Positions 4,979 to 5,100 of a stretch of 5,100 nt of DNA are shown here, one piece after another. The stretch is from Candidatus Borrarchaeota archaeon (GTDB taxonomy: Archaea > Asgardarchaeota > Sifarchaeia > Borrarchaeales > Borrarchaeaceae): contig JAEORY010000331.1 in assembly GCA_016840645.1 (NCBI GenBank), positions 1-5,100 on the forward strand, in the 5' to 3' direction. The translations under genes and the position numbers were made by a program. A model generated the notes under the pieces. It made no database searches, had not been told where the DNA came from, and worked only from the letters and a program-made list of their open reading frames with translations. Position 1 is the first letter of the stretch, and each line of letters opens with the position of its first letter.

Positions 4979-5100
4979 GCGTTTTGTGATAATGTGACGC
5001 CAGTTTTTTTGAAAATATAAGACCTGCGTTTTTTAAAACTAGAATAACACCTATTATTGCACCCGCTGCAATAACTCCTCCTGCGCCCACTAGCATCAAT
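4971..5100 (-). CDS. C-terminal end of a membrane protein (runs off right edge)
   Basis: In the minus-strand frame beginning at 5099 the sequence is open to TAA at 4971-4973. It encodes 42 residues: a glycine/alanine-rich hydrophobic segment (VGAGGVIAAGAIIGVILVL, residues 4-22), then a basic, histidine-containing tail ending SHYHKTHV. This is the pattern of a last transmembrane helix with a short cytoplasmic tail. Its stop overlaps the start of the PqqD-family gene (ATGTTTAA), so the two are probably cotranscribed. The family cannot be told from this fragment. An ATG at 5096 would allow a 41-residue miniprotein, but no SD can be judged that close to the edge. A transporter, peptidase or surface-anchored protein linked to peptide processing is possible. 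Confidence 0.6.
   Translation of the reverse strand, partial: LMLVGAGGVIAAGAIIGVILVLKNAGLIFSKKLASHYHKTHV

Noticed and set aside
4686..4997. Plus-strand frame opposite the PqqD-family gene
   Set aside because: Antisense to a recognisable PqqD-family protein.

Overview
The window looks archaeal and A+T-rich. The evidence is an N-terminus typical of archaeal type IV pilins (RAVSPVIAV-type), TATA-like boxes upstream of genes, purine-rich Shine-Dalgarno (SD) sites before some genes, and IS200/IS605-type tnpB genes. The exact lineage cannot be read from this sequence. An Asgard or other uncultured archaeon is possible but unproven.

Left part (1-2990): two related tnpB genes face each other. The first (1-288, +) is cut by the window edge and shows only its zinc finger, RuvC-III motif and C-terminal tail. 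The second (1627-2898, -) is full length, with all recognisable RuvC and zinc-finger residues, and is clearly richer in G+C than its surroundings. Both genes end in a nearly identical 40-bp block with a hairpin that overlaps the stop codon (259-298 and 1617-1656). This is the expected right end of the element and the 3' end of its guide (omega) RNA. The two right ends point inward at a 1.3-kb segment with two minus-strand genes: an acidic, probably disordered protein (313-942) and a 90-residue protein of unknown function (1299-1571). No tnpA is visible.

Middle (2900-3407): noncoding sequence. It holds two candidate promoters for tnpB, a possible left-end hairpin, and a strikingly symmetric nested inverted repeat at 3029-3073 that resembles an end of another IS605-type element. 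The leader of the pilin gene follows.

Right part (3408-5100): a type IV pilin-like gene (3408-3923, +) with a strong SD and a GTG start. Convergent with it is a multi-membrane-segment protein gene on the minus strand (3939-4403). It has no ATG, GTG or TTG start, so an ordinary ORF scan would miss it; it weakly resembles YdjM/DUF457 membrane hydrolases. After an A/T-rich gap comes a small PqqD-family protein (4676-4978, -). Its start overlaps by 8 bp the end of a further minus-strand gene that runs off the right edge and ends in a glycine-rich membrane segment.

The genes do not form one evident pathway. The window is a host region with a pilin gene, two membrane-protein genes (one partial) and a PqqD-family gene, invaded by at least two tnpB elements.
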